NCBI RefSeq assembly: GCF_016745235.1
Contig: NZ_JAELVM010000002.1
Coordinates: 434,001-498,000, forward strand
Reading direction: 5' to 3'
From: Chryseobacterium endalhagicum
GTDB lineage: Bacteria; Bacteroidota; Bacteroidia; Flavobacteriales; Weeksellaceae
DNA: 64,000 nucleotides
The position numbers were made by a program, and so were the translations under genes. Position 1 is the stretch's first letter. Every line of letters begins with the position of its first letter. Shown here one piece after another: positions 43,912-52,548 of the stretch. The notes beneath the pieces were generated by a model, which did no database searches, had not been told where the DNA came from, and was given only the letters and a program-made list of their open reading frames with translations.

Positions 43912-44532
43912 TTATTTTGTTGAGATTAATTTTCCGTCTCTGTAGATTTCCGTTTTTTCAACGCCTCCGTCTTCACGGTAATGAACCCGGGTTCCGTTCC
44001 ACTTATCGTTCGCGAATTCTGTTTCACGCTGTACTTTTCCTGATGGGTAAAGGGCTTTCCATTTTCCTACAGCCAGTCCGTTGTCATACTGTCCGATCTG
44101 TTTTACAGATTTTCCGTCTTCATGATACAGCTTGGTTTCACCATGCAGTTTGCCCATTCTGTAATTGGAAACTTCAGTTATTTTTCCTGCAGGAGAGTAA
44201 AAAGTAGCGAGCGAGCTGTCATCATATACATTTTTCTCTCCATTTCTGAAGGTTTCTTTGGAGGTCAGAACGCCATTTCTGTCATAATAAGACCATTCTT
44301 TTGCTTTATGGCCTTTTTTATTTTCCCCTTTAGCCTGTACCTTCCCGTTATCATAATAATAGACCGCTTCTCCTTCTATTTTCCCCTTTTTCCATTCCAC
44401 GACCTGTTTTACCTGTCCGTTTTCGTAGAAATCTTTACAGGATCCCTCCTGAAGTCCGTCTTTATATCCGCATGGTTTTTGCGCTAAGGCCCACGATGTT
44501 GCGGAAAACAATAGCAGAAAAATGTATTTCAT
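43912..44532 (-). CDS. Exported MORN-repeat protein (YwqK-like)
   Basis: Protein of 206 residues with a signal peptide ending ALAQ and about seven YENGQVK-E-x5-GKxxG type repeats (YENGQVKQVVEWKKGKIEG, YYDNGKVQAKGENKKGHKA, LYHEDGKSVKQIGQYDNGLA). Databases often name these 'YwqK antitoxin', but a toxin gene is absent, so that label should not be copied. Likely a beta-sheet surface protein. A promoter with an 8-nt leader precedes it. Confidence 0.8.
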   Translation of the reverse strand: MKYIFLLLFSATSWALAQKPCGYKDGLQEGSCKDFYENGQVKQVVEWKKGKIEGEAVYYYDNGKVQAKGENKKGHKAKEWSYYDRNGVLTSKETFRNGEKNVYDDSSLATFYSPAGKITEVSNYRMGKLHGETKLYHEDGKSVKQIGQYDNGLAVGKWKALYPSGKVQRETEFANDKWNGTRVHYREDGGVEKTEIYRDGKLISTK

Positions 44533-44546
44533 AGATTTTTTTATTT

Positions 44547-44572
44547 CAAATATAAGTATTTTGCTATTTTTG
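44547..44572. promoter_or_regulatory. Divergent -7 boxes, very short leaders
   Basis: Minus strand TATATTTG (44554-44547) for the MORN protein and plus strand TATTTTTG (44565-44572) for the 199-residue exported protein; predicted leaders only about 8 and 9 nt. Confidence 0.5.
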
Positions 44573-44587
44573 AAATAAAAATATCAC

Positions 44588-45187
44588 ATGAAAAAAATAT
44601 CCGCTTTACTGCTGTTGGTATTCGCTTTTGTATTTTCAAAGGCACAGAATACCTATTATCCGCAGGCTTTTTTTGATAAGAAAATGGCCAGGGAGATGCT
44701 TAGTTTCGGAAATTCTACCATAGAAGGAGTGGCTTCTACCAAACAGAAAAACAATTGGGGGATCAAACCTTTACTGGGAGCAAAACATTATGCACCCAAA
44801 GGAACGGTAGTGATGCTTTTTCCTGTAACGTCTTATTTTGATGAGTTTTACAGCATGAGGAGAAAGTATGAGAACAAAAAAACCACTGTGTATATGTCTG
44901 AAGATGCATTTAAATACAGATTAGAAGCTTTAACAGACGATTATGGACGGTTTAAATTCGAAAAATTAAAACCCGGAAAATACTATCTGGAAACCATTGT
45001 GAATTTTACAGCAACGGCCAGCTACCAGCAGCAGACCGGAAGATCCGATGCGTATAACGGATATGGCGGTTATATGTATTCCACGCCGATATACAGTACG
45101 TTTTTCTACGGATATTCCGCAGCAAACAGGGAAAGTAAATTTGTAGAAATAAAACAGGACGGAGAAATAAAAGAAATCAACCTTTAA
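44588..45187 (+). CDS. Exported protein with carboxypeptidase-regulatory-like fold
   Basis: Protein of 199 residues with a Sec signal ending SKAQ. The segment LTDDYGRFKFEKLKPGKYYLETIV is characteristic of CarboxypepD_reg/Cna-B-like beta sandwiches. A tyrosine/glycine-rich stretch (DAYNGYGGYMYSTPIYSTFF) follows. The stop codon lies in the loop of the terminator hairpin. Confidence 0.75.
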   Translation: MKKISALLLLVFAFVFSKAQNTYYPQAFFDKKMAREMLSFGNSTIEGVASTKQKNNWGIKPLLGAKHYAPKGTVVMLFPVTSYFDEFYSMRRKYENKKTTVYMSEDAFKYRLEALTDDYGRFKFEKLKPGKYYLETIVNFTATASYQQQTGRSDAYNGYGGYMYSTPIYSTFFYGYSAANRESKFVEIKQDGEIKEINL

Positions 45188-45197
45188 GGTTGATTTT
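45174..45197. terminator. Bidirectional terminator with a stop codon in its loop
   Basis: Nine-base-pair stem AAATCAACC / GGTTGATTT, loop TTTAA. The TAA of the upstream gene (45185-45187) lies in the loop, and the convergent bestrophin gene stops just after. Confidence 0.85.
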
Positions 45198-46079
45198 TTA
45201 CTTTTTCAGACCCATGATCTGATGGACGCTTTTTTCAATATTCTGAGCCAGCGCTTCCATCGGAATATCATTTTCATCATTGTTGAAAGGGTCTTCAATT
45301 TCTTCAGCAATCAGTTCCAGACTCATCAATACGTAATAAACAAATACGGTAAGCGGGATCATCAGAAGTCCGATGGTAATAACGTAGGCGACAGGCAGCG
45401 CCATGACATATAAAATAATGAATTTCTTTACAAAAGACGAGTAAGAATAGGGGATAGGTGTATTTTTAATTCTCTCGCAGCCTCCGCATACATCCAGAAA
45501 CCCGGATAGCTGGGTGTCAAGATAAAGCATTTCAATATCCGATATCTTTCCTTCCTTTTTCAGCTGGTTCAGTTTATGGGTCAAAAGAATGACAATTTCA
45601 CTGGGGCCATGATGTTTAAGAGACTTTTCAATTTCGGAATAATCTTCATCCAAAGCCAGCCTTGTAGACTCCTGGGAAAGATGTTTGGCCAGGAAATGCG
45701 GGAAATATTTTAAATACCGGGCGATCTGCTCAGCATTTTGACGGTCGTCACCCAAAATAGCATTAATCTTTACAGCGAAATTCCGGGTGTCGTTCACCAG
45801 TTTTCCCCAAAGTTTTCGTCCTTCCCACCATCGGTCATAAGCCGTATTCGTCCTGAAAACCAGTAACAGAGAAAGCACAAAACCCAGCAGGGAATGGATC
45901 ATTCCTACATTGCTCACGCCTGATTTTGTGGTAAGATGGAGATATTCCACTTCCAGATACTGGATACCCCACGAATACAGTCCCACAAGGATCATTGTTG
46001 GAAAAAGGATCTTCATCGTATCGCTTTGGTGCATACTGAAAAGGATCTTCAGGAAATGTTTCGTGTTATAGGCTCTCAT
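45198..46079 (-). CDS. Bestrophin-family anion-channel-like membrane protein
   Basis: Protein of 293 residues from ATG 46079 (MRAYNTKHFLKIL); the frame runs 39 codons further upstream without a sensible N-terminus. Landmarks: LLGFVLSLLLVFRTNTAYDRWWEGRKLWGKL (the RTNxAYDRWWEGR family signature), several membrane helices, and the C-terminal LEEIEDPFN-like LIAEEIEDPFNNDENDIPME. Bacterial bestrophins are pentameric ion channels. The terminator hairpin ends at the gene's last codon. Confidence 0.9.
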   Translation of the reverse strand: MRAYNTKHFLKILFSMHQSDTMKILFPTMILVGLYSWGIQYLEVEYLHLTTKSGVSNVGMIHSLLGFVLSLLLVFRTNTAYDRWWEGRKLWGKLVNDTRNFAVKINAILGDDRQNAEQIARYLKYFPHFLAKHLSQESTRLALDEDYSEIEKSLKHHGPSEIVILLTHKLNQLKKEGKISDIEMLYLDTQLSGFLDVCGGCERIKNTPIPYSYSSFVKKFIILYVMALPVAYVITIGLLMIPLTVFVYYVLMSLELIAEEIEDPFNNDENDIPMEALAQNIEKSVHQIMGLKK

Positions 46080-46248
46080 AAATCGGCTTGGTCTTACAAA
46101 TATAATTTTTTCATTTGAGCCATGCTTTATCTGGAAGCTTAAAATAATTTTAAAAAATGGCGAAAAGGCTGATGGCTGAATTTGAAAGAGGTTCAATAAT
46201 TAAGTTTCTTGAAAATCTTTTATCTTTTTGTAGTTTATTATTTTTTTC

Positions 46249-46531
46249 ACCACAGATTTCGCGGATTTTCACAGATGATTGTGCCTATTTTTTTGAAACA
46301 TTAAGATCTGTGAAGGAGATAAGGAAAGTTAAGAGAAAATCTAAAGATTCTTTTAGCTCTGTTTCTTAAAGCGAAGCTCAGCTTAATAATCTTAAAATCT
46401 TAATCTCTCTTAATGGTTCAAGTATTATCTATAAAAATCTCCGATTTTTAGCCTTATGTGTACTTCTTATTCTCAATATTTTAAACTAAAAAAAACTAAA
46501 GTGTTTAAAAACTTTTGTCCCTTTTGTGGTT
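46249..46531 (-). repeat. ~285-bp intergenic repeat element, copy A2
   Basis: Read on the minus strand it has the order of copy A1: ACCACAAAAG, ACACTTTAG, AAGAAGTACAC, ATCTTTAGATTTT, CCTTATCTCCTTCACA, CTTAATGTTTCAAAAAAATA, then AATCATCTGTGAAAATCCGCG. It occupies much of a 545-bp gap between divergent genes. The rest of the gap (46080-46248 and 46532-46624) shows no gene or repeat I can name. Confidence 0.75.
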
Positions 46532-46624
46532 TAAATCATTCTCCCGAAGTCCCGTTACCATTTTTTAATTTTCCCAGATTTCAAAAAAACACTATTTTTA
46601 TTTCACACTAAATAATAAATTAAG

Positions 46625-47506
46625 ATGATCCTCGAAAACGTAGATGTAGTCCACGATATCAGTAAAGAAGATTTTCAAAAGAATTATTTCAAAAAACATA
46701 AGCCGCTTTTGATTAAAAATTTTGCGGCCCGATGGGATGCATTCGACAAATGGAACCTGGCATACATCCGTGAAAAGGCAGGCGATCAGGATGTTCCTTT
46801 ATACGACAATAAACCAGCCGATGCTTCCAAAAGCTCAGATGCCCCGGTGACGAATATGAAAATGAAAGAATATATAGACAGGATCAAAAGCGGACCTTCC
46901 GATCTTCGTATTTTCTTCTACATCATTACAGACAGGCTTCCGGAACTGCTGAAAAACTTCACGTATCCAGACCTGGGAATTAAATTTTTTAAAAGGCTCC
47001 CGACTCTTTTCTTCGGGGGAAGTGAAGCACATGTTTTAATGCATTATGATGTGGATCTCGGGGATTTTCTTCATATCCATTTTGAAGGTAAAAAAAGAAT
47101 ACTGCTATTCGACCAGAAACAATCTGCGTTCTTATATAAAGTACCGCTTTCTGTTCATACCGTTTACGATATAGATTATGAAAACCCGGATTACGAAAAG
47201 TTTCCGGCTTTACAGTACGCGAAAGGTTACGAGATTTTCATGGAGCACGGAGATGCACTGTTTATTCCGGGAGCATTCTGGCATTTCAACAGATATCTTG
47301 AGCCTGGTTTTTCACTGTCATTAAGAGCGCTTCCAAACAAACCGAATGTGTTTGCCAATATGCTGTATCATGTTTTCATCATGAGGTATACAGATAAACT
47401 TCTGCGTAAGCTTTTTAAAGCTAAGTGGGTGAATTACAAGCAGAAGTGGGCGTATGAGAAAGGGGCGGAGGCTTTTGAAAAGAAGAGAAAACCGGAAAAG
47501 ATGTAA
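46625..47506 (+). CDS. Cupin-8 / JmjC-like Fe(II)/2-oxoglutarate-type protein
   Basis: Protein of 293 residues. The cupin core begins HKPLLIKNFAARWDAFDKW; the metal dyad is in LMHYDVDLGDFLHIHFEGKKR and the distal histidine in IPGAFWHFNRYL. Family members hydroxylate proteins or small molecules. The C-terminal 50 residues are a basic helix. Substrate unknown. Isolated gene; a purine-armed long hairpin follows its stop. Confidence 0.85.
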   Translation: MILENVDVVHDISKEDFQKNYFKKHKPLLIKNFAARWDAFDKWNLAYIREKAGDQDVPLYDNKPADASKSSDAPVTNMKMKEYIDRIKSGPSDLRIFFYIITDRLPELLKNFTYPDLGIKFFKRLPTLFFGGSEAHVLMHYDVDLGDFLHIHFEGKKRILLFDQKQSAFLYKVPLSVHTVYDIDYENPDYEKFPALQYAKGYEIFMEHGDALFIPGAFWHFNRYLEPGFSLSLRALPNKPNVFANMLYHVFIMRYTDKLLRKLFKAKWVNYKQKWAYEKGAEAFEKKRKPEKM

Positions 47507-47508
47507 GT

Positions 47509-47668
47509 GGCAGGAAGCCTGAAGAGGGAGGCTGGAAGTTACTTTCTCTCCTGGTACTTCTTGCTGTGATTGTCATTCAAGATGATAAATGTTGGAAAGA
47601 CAAACGCTAAAAAAGTTAATTAAGAAAATATTCAGTAGTTCCGCCGAACTTCCGACACCCATCTTCCA
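47509..47668. repeat. Purine-armed long hairpin between convergent genes (copy E2)
   Basis: Left arm around 47512-47541 (GGAAGCCTGAAGAGGGAGGC) and right arm to 47668 (TTCCGACACCCATCTTCC) are imperfect complements flanking about 100 nt. Same position, purine bias and size as copies E1 and E3. Confidence 0.55.
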
Positions 47669-47670
47669 TC

Positions 47671-48201
47671 TTATTCATTAATAAGTCCAAAAATCTTGGC
47701 ATCCACAAATTTCCCTTTTTCAAAAAAATAATCACGCAGAATTCCTTCATCTTTAAAGTTTAAAGAATGTAAAAGTTTCTCCGAAGCAATATTCGCAGGA
47801 TCTGTAAAGGCATCAATACGGTGAAGTCTCATGCTTTCGAATCCATAGATAAGAATAGGAAGAATCGCTTCTTTCATATAGGAATTCCTCCAGAATTTGG
47901 GATTCAGTTCATAGCCGATCTCTGCCCGGAAATGTTCAGGAAACCAGTTGTGGTATCCGCAGGTTCCTATGACCTTTTTTTCAGATTTCAGTTCCAGTGC
48001 CCAGCGGAATCCTTTTCCTTTCTCGAATTCATTATTAAAATATTTGATGATATTTTGGGCATCTTCCAATGTTTTGAAGGTTTCGAGGTCATAATATTCC
48101 ATCACCTGATCCTGAGAAAAATATTCGAAGAGATCTTCTGCATCATGGGAATTCAACTGTCTTAAAATAAGTCTTTCAGTTTCTAAAACCGGGTAGATCA
48201 T
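47671..48201 (-). CDS. GNAT-family N-acetyltransferase (RimJ/RimL-like)
   Basis: Protein of 176 residues from ATG 48201 (MIYPVLETERLILRQLNS); the frame extends 82 codons upstream through repeat DNA and is not translated. Acetyl-CoA region EIGYELNPKFWRNSYMKEAI and the final LHSLNFKDEGILRDYFFEKGKFVDAKIFGLI are typical. Distinct from the other GNAT protein at 28932. Confidence 0.88.
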   Translation of the reverse strand: MIYPVLETERLILRQLNSHDAEDLFEYFSQDQVMEYYDLETFKTLEDAQNIIKYFNNEFEKGKGFRWALELKSEKKVIGTCGYHNWFPEHFRAEIGYELNPKFWRNSYMKEAILPILIYGFESMRLHRIDAFTDPANIASEKLLHSLNFKDEGILRDYFFEKGKFVDAKIFGLINE

Positions 48202-48264
48202 AGATTTTATTTTACTGAAAAATACGATAAATATTTTGTTCTGAACAGCATAAGTTAGCTGAAC

Positions 48265-48525
48265 TAAAGTTAAGAAGTGTGAATAGTGAATTTTGCTTCG
48301 CAAGTGAATAGTGAATTTTTTGAGTAGATGTGAGATTTTTAGGCTCAGGCGCGGGCTAAGATTGAAAAATATCAATGGACAATTTTGCTTTGCAGGTGAA
48401 ATGTGAAAGCCCTCTAACTCAAAGATCAGATTCAAATAACTCATCACTCATAATTTATAACTCGTCACTTCCCGAAACTTCAAACTCCTCAATCTTAATT
48501 TTCTTAACCTGAACTCAGGTTATTT
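48265..48525. repeat. Word-array repeats upstream of mutS (D2)
   Basis: GTGAATAGTGAATTTT occurs twice around the small hairpin TTGCTTCGCAA, a degenerate third copy is near 48374, then an array based on AACTCATCACTCATAATTTATAACTCG. It ends at a short dyad AACCTGAACTCAGGTT. This fills the 352-bp gap between the GNAT gene and mutS; no gene seen. Confidence 0.65.
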
Positions 48526-48553
48526 TAATTAAATTTGGGGCTCATTTTTTATT

Positions 48554-51142
48554 ATGGCTAAAACGAAGAAGGAAACTCCGCTCATGACGCAGTACAATAC
48601 CATCAAGGCAAAATACCCTGATGCGTTGCTGCTGTTCCGGGTTGGGGATTTTTATGAAACTTTTGGACAGGATGCGGTGAAAACATCCCAGATCCTTGGT
48701 ATTGTTCTTACCAAAAGGGCTAATGGAGAAGGCCATATAGAGCTGGCTGGCTTCCCGCACCATTCGGTAGATTCCTATCTTCCGAAACTGGTAAGAGCAG
48801 GAATGAGAGTCGCCATCTGCGATCAGCTGGAAGACCCCAAAATGGTGAAAGGTATCGTAAAAAGAGGTGTTACAGAGCTTGTAACTCCCGGGGTAACGTT
48901 TAATGACCAGGTGCTTAATTCAAAAAAGAATAATTTCCTTCTATCCCTTCATAAAGAAAAAGAAAAGTACGGAATTGCTCTGGTAGATGTTTCTACCGGT
49001 GAATTTCTGGTAAGCGAGGGAAATCTGGATAAAATCCTTCATATTATTACCACTTTTGATCCGAGCGAAATTGTATTTCAGAGAAGTGTTCAATTGCCGG
49101 AACAGCTAAAAAATAAAAGTGCCTTTAAGCTTGAAGACTGGGCTTTCCAGTATAATTTTGCTTACGAAAAACTGACCTCACATTTTAAAACCAAGTCTTT
49201 AAAAGGTTTTGGAATTGAAAATCTTCCGTTGGCCATTACCGCTGCCGGAGCTATTTTCGCTTACCTTGTGGAAGATACCCACCACAATCTGCTTGCTCAT
49301 ATCACCAAGCTTCAGATTATTCCTCAGGAAGATTATCTGATGATGGATAATTTTACCCTGAGAAACCTTGAAATCGTTTATCCAAGCAATCCACAAGGGA
49401 AATCTCTTTTGGATATCATTGATAAAACCTCTACCCCAATGGGAGGGAGGCTGTTGAGGAGAAGAATTATTCTTCCCTTAAAATCTGTGGACGAGATCAT
49501 GAGAAGGCTTTCCCTGATTGATTTTCTGAATGAAAACGACCAGCTGAAATATGAAATCTGCCAATTGTTGAAATCTATTTCCGATCTGGACCGTCTGATG
49601 GGGAAACTGGCCGCAGAAAAAATATCCCCGAAAGAATTAGGATATCTGCGCCAAAGTTTGATCAATATTCATCAGATTAAAGCGTTACTTCATCCGCATG
49701 CCGATGTGATGGCCTGGCTGGAGCCTTTATTTGATATGGATGAGCTGATTAAATTTTTACAAAATCATCTGAATGAAGAGCTTCCGGTGAATATTTCAAA
49801 GGGGAATATCATTAAACAAGGTATTTCTGAAGAGCTGGACAGGCTGAGAGGTCTTCAGAACAAAGGCCGCGGCTTCCTGGATGAAATGTGTCAGAGAGAA
49901 ATTGAACGAACAGGAATTTCAAGCCTTAAAATTGATTTTAATAACGTTTTCGGGTATTATATAGAAGTAAGAAATGCTCATAAAGATAAAGTTCCGGCTG
50001 ACTGGCTGAGAAAGCAGACCCTCGTGAATGCAGAACGCTATATTACCGAAGAGCTGAAAGAATACGAAAGCCAGATCTTAGGCGCTGAAGAGAAAATAAG
50101 CGTGCTGGAAAACGAACTCTACAGAAACGTCTGTGCTGAAACCATGGTTTATATGGACCAGATTCAGGGAAATTCCAATATTATTGCACAGCTTGATGTA
50201 GCTGCCGGACTTTCCGAACTGGCTGTTTCTGAAAGCTATACGAAGCCTGTTCTTAATCAGGGTTATGCGATAGATTTAAAAGAAGCAAGACATCCGATTA
50301 TTGAAAACGCACTTCCGTTAGGAGAAAAATACATTCCGAATGATATCTTTTTAGATAAAGATTCCCAGCAGATCATCATGGTTACGGGGCCGAACATGGC
50401 CGGTAAATCTGCAATTCTTCGTCAAACCGCTATTGTGTGTCTTCTGGCTCAGATCGGAAGCTTTGTGCCTGCAAAATATGCTGAAATAGGAGTTTTGGAT
50501 AAGATTTTCACAAGAGTGGGAGCGACGGATAATATTTCTGCCGGAGAATCGACTTTCATGGTGGAAATGAATGAAGCTGCAAATATTCTGAACAATATTT
50601 CTGAACGCAGCCTGATCCTTTTAGATGAAATCGGCCGTGGAACGTCCACATACGACGGGGTTTCCATCGCCTGGGCTATCGCAGAATACCTTCACCAGCA
50701 TCCTACACAGGCCAAAACCCTTTTCGCAACCCATTATCACGAGCTGAACGAAATGACCGTGAATTTTGAAAGGGTAAAGAACTTCCATGTTTCCATCCAG
50801 GAAAATAAAGGAAATATCATCTTCCTGAGGAAGCTTGTTCCGGGCGGCAGTGAGCACAGCTTTGGTATTCATGTGGCTAAACTGGCGGGAATGCCTGTAA
50901 AAGTGGTCAACAGAGCCAATGAGATCCTGAAAACCCTTGAAGCAAGCCGCTCACAGACCAGCAGTACTTCGGAAAGCATTAAAAGGGTGACCGAAGAAAA
51001 TATGCAGCTTTCTTTTTTCCAGCTGGACGATCCTGTTCTGGAAAATATCCGGGAAGAGCTGACGAAAATAGACATCAATACATTGACCCCGATAGAAGCT
51101 TTAATGAAGCTGAATTCGATAAAAAAAATGATTGGAGGGTAG
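48554..51142 (+). CDS. mutS: DNA mismatch repair protein MutS
   Basis: Recognises mismatches. Protein of 862 residues: the mismatch-contacting Phe-x-Glu in GDFYETFGQDAVK (F33, E35), a connector and clamp region, and the ATPase with Walker A TGPNMAGKSAILRQT, signature MVEMNEAANIL, Walker B LILLDEIGRGTSTYDG and FATHYHEL. Intact. It is flanked on both sides by related word-array repeats, which is unusual for a housekeeping gene. Confidence 0.97.
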   Translation: MAKTKKETPLMTQYNTIKAKYPDALLLFRVGDFYETFGQDAVKTSQILGIVLTKRANGEGHIELAGFPHHSVDSYLPKLVRAGMRVAICDQLEDPKMVKGIVKRGVTELVTPGVTFNDQVLNSKKNNFLLSLHKEKEKYGIALVDVSTGEFLVSEGNLDKILHIITTFDPSEIVFQRSVQLPEQLKNKSAFKLEDWAFQYNFAYEKLTSHFKTKSLKGFGIENLPLAITAAGAIFAYLVEDTHHNLLAHITKLQIIPQEDYLMMDNFTLRNLEIVYPSNPQGKSLLDIIDKTSTPMGGRLLRRRIILPLKSVDEIMRRLSLIDFLNENDQLKYEICQLLKSISDLDRLMGKLAAEKISPKELGYLRQSLINIHQIKALLHPHADVMAWLEPLFDMDELIKFLQNHLNEELPVNISKGNIIKQGISEELDRLRGLQNKGRGFLDEMCQREIERTGISSLKIDFNNVFGYYIEVRNAHKDKVPADWLRKQTLVNAERYITEELKEYESQILGAEEKISVLENELYRNVCAETMVYMDQIQGNSNIIAQLDVAAGLSELAVSESYTKPVLNQGYAIDLKEARHPIIENALPLGEKYIPNDIFLDKDSQQIIMVTGPNMAGKSAILRQTAIVCLLAQIGSFVPAKYAEIGVLDKIFTRVGATDNISAGESTFMVEMNEAANILNNISERSLILLDEIGRGTSTYDGVSIAWAIAEYLHQHPTQAKTLFATHYHELNEMTVNFERVKNFHVSIQENKGNIIFLRKLVPGGSEHSFGIHVAKLAGMPVKVVNRANEILKTLEASRSQTSSTSESIKRVTEENMQLSFFQLDDPVLENIREELTKIDINTLTPIEALMKLNSIKKMIGG

Positions 51143-51144
51143 TT

Positions 51145-51320
51145 TTTGGTTAGGTTGGAGAGTTTTGGGAAGTTATGAGTTATAAATGATGAGTTATGAG
51201 TGATGAGTTTTGGGGTGCGGGTTTGGGATTGTCTGAAATCTGATGTCTTGTGTCTGATATCTCTCCAGAAATTCACCTTTCCCAATCTCAGTCTTAACCT
51301 AATATCTTAAACCGAGCTCA
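51145..51320. repeat. Word-array repeats downstream of mutS (D3)
   Basis: AAGTTATGAGTTATAAATG-type array, the complement in style of D2, followed by TTGTCTGAAATCTGATGTCT and AATTCACCTTTCCCAATCTCAG. The second half recurs at 51955-52110, and the dyad near 51313 resembles the one before mutS. Confidence 0.65.
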
Positions 51321-51322
51321 GG

Positions 51323-51826
51323 TTATTCTACATTGAAGTTGAAGGAAACAGGAAATGAAACTAAAGAATTCACCCGCATTCCTTTTCTTTGTGCAGGTTT
51401 CCAGCGGGTTTTTATTTTTTCCAGTGCGGTTTTCATCTCTGCTTTAAGATTATTGCTTGCCGTCTGAACAAAAATATCTGCTATCTTTCCTGTATCGTTA
51501 ATGATGATGTAAACGGTTCCCCAATGAATAAAATCTGTCAGATTATAAGGGTCCACTGTTTCATAAATCTTTTGTTTTAAGGCTTTTATACCACCCGGAA
51601 ATTCTGCCGGCTGATCGGGTTGAAAGACAACTTTTTCTAAATTCATTTTCCCTACAACATCCTTTGGCGCATCATGTACAGAAACTCCTTTATAGGGATC
51701 CGGAAGTTTTCTGTCTGCAGGATAGCCCGGAGCAGGAGGAAGTTGAGAGGTATTGTCTGTACTGGTCTCCTGGCTTTTTATGAAAATGTGAAAGCAGGCA
51801 AAAAGTAAAATAAAAGTTTTATTCAT
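51323..51826 (-). CDS. Exported TonB-C-domain-like protein (PAEFPGG family)
   Basis: Protein of 167 residues with a signal peptide ending IKSQ. After a linker comes QPAEFPGGIKALKQ, then the beta-rich domain with GTVYIIINDTGKIADIFVQ and KIKTRWKPAQRKGMRVNS. Bacteroidota proteins of this type carry the TonB C-terminal fold without a membrane anchor. It has two paralogues in this window (54522 and 56508). Exact role unknown. Confidence 0.75.
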   Translation of the reverse strand: MNKTFILLFACFHIFIKSQETSTDNTSQLPPAPGYPADRKLPDPYKGVSVHDAPKDVVGKMNLEKVVFQPDQPAEFPGGIKALKQKIYETVDPYNLTDFIHWGTVYIIINDTGKIADIFVQTASNNLKAEMKTALEKIKTRWKPAQRKGMRVNSLVSFPVSFNFNVE

Positions 51827-51879
51827 TTTTTAATTTGATGTAAAATAAAGAAAAAATTTGATTAAAAATAGATACGGGT

Positions 51880-52112
51880 TGGAGAGTTGGAGGGTTTTAG
51901 AGTTTTCGGGTTTTGAAAAGTTATAAGTTATAAATGATGAGTTTTAAGTTACTGGTATTGGGTTGTCTGAAATCTGATGTCTGAAATCTGCTCAGAAATT
52001 TACTATTCACATGACAATTGACGTTCCCCAATCTCAGCCTTAACCTAGAGATCTGATGTCTTGTCTCTCATATCTCCCTCCAAAATTCACCTTTCCCGAT
52101 CTCAGATAAAGT
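51880..52112. repeat. Word-array repeats (D4), second copy of the D3 words
   Basis: AAGTTATAAGTTATAAATG array, then GGGTTGTCTGAAATCTGATG, CCCAATCTCAG and TTCACCTTTCCCGATCTCAG, repeating the D3 order about 750 nt away. It occupies most of the 347-bp gap; no gene seen. Confidence 0.65.
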
Positions 52113-52123
52113 CATTCTGAAGC

Positions 52124-52156
52124 ATAAAAAAATGACTGAAATGGATTCCAGTCATT
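52124..52156 (-). terminator. Terminator of the two-peptide operon
   Basis: Stem AATGACTG / CAGTCATT, 10-nt loop, followed on the minus strand by a T-run (52130-52124). Confidence 0.85.
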
Positions 52157-52173
52157 GAGTTTTAGTATGGTGA

Positions 52174-52332
52174 TTAACAGCAGTAGCCGTCTTTGCCTCT
52201 TGGGCCGATGATCATGAAATGGCTGGGTACCCCTCTGAGTTTACACAGGCCTTCAGCACATGAAGCACCTCCGTTGATTTCCTTTAGCTCTTTTTTCGTG
52301 AGCTTTCTGCTTTGAATGTTAGAATTTTTCAT
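52174..52332 (-). CDS. GG-leader cysteine-containing peptide 2 (bacteriocin-like)
   Basis: Protein of 52 residues starting MKNSNIQSRKLTKKELKEI, with N-G-G at 20-22. The presumed core (30 residues after GG) is ASCAEGLCKLRGVPSHFMII then GPRGKDGYCC. Four cysteines: C25, C30 and the C-terminal pair C51-C52. The leader is almost identical to that of peptide 1, but the core is different apart from DGxCC. Such peptides are often auto-annotated 'bacteriocin-like' in Chryseobacterium; processing and activity are unknown. No maturation enzyme or exporter is adjacent. Confidence 0.75.
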   Translation of the reverse strand: MKNSNIQSRKLTKKELKEINGGASCAEGLCKLRGVPSHFMIIGPRGKDGYCC

Positions 52333-52360
52333 ACATTTTTAGATTAATGGTGATCAATTC

Positions 52361-52525
52361 TTAACAGCACGGTCCGTCCTGAATTCCATATACTCCGTAT
52401 TGCTCTTCACCTGTTGCCGGGTCAAAGCAGCTCACCACTCTTGGGCACACTGGTCTTGCTCCACCGCTGATGTTCTTTAGCTCTTTTTTAGTCAGCTTTT
52501 TAAGCTGAATGTTTGATTTTTTCAT
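52361..52525 (-). CDS. GG-leader cysteine-containing peptide 1 (bacteriocin-like)
   Basis: Protein of 54 residues starting MKKSNIQLKKLTKKELKNI, GG at 21-22. The presumed core (32 residues) begins ARPVCPRVVSCFD and ends IQDGPCC. Four cysteines: C27, C33 and the C-terminal pair C53-C54. First gene of a dedicated promoter-two peptides-terminator unit. The leader (IQ-x-x-KLTKKELK-x-I-x-GG) is of the double-glycine type seen in exported or modified peptides; the C-terminal DGxCC is shared with peptide 2. Real gene confidence is high because of the paired layout; function is inferred. Confidence 0.78.
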   Translation of the reverse strand: MKKSNIQLKKLTKKELKNISGGARPVCPRVVSCFDPATGEEQYGVYGIQDGPCC

Positions 52526-52548
52526 AATAATTTTGTTTTGATTGTATG

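Noticed and set aside
43912..44532. Toxin-antitoxin label for the MORN-repeat protein
   Set aside because: It has a signal peptide and no toxin partner; the 'YwqK antitoxin' name is inherited from databases.
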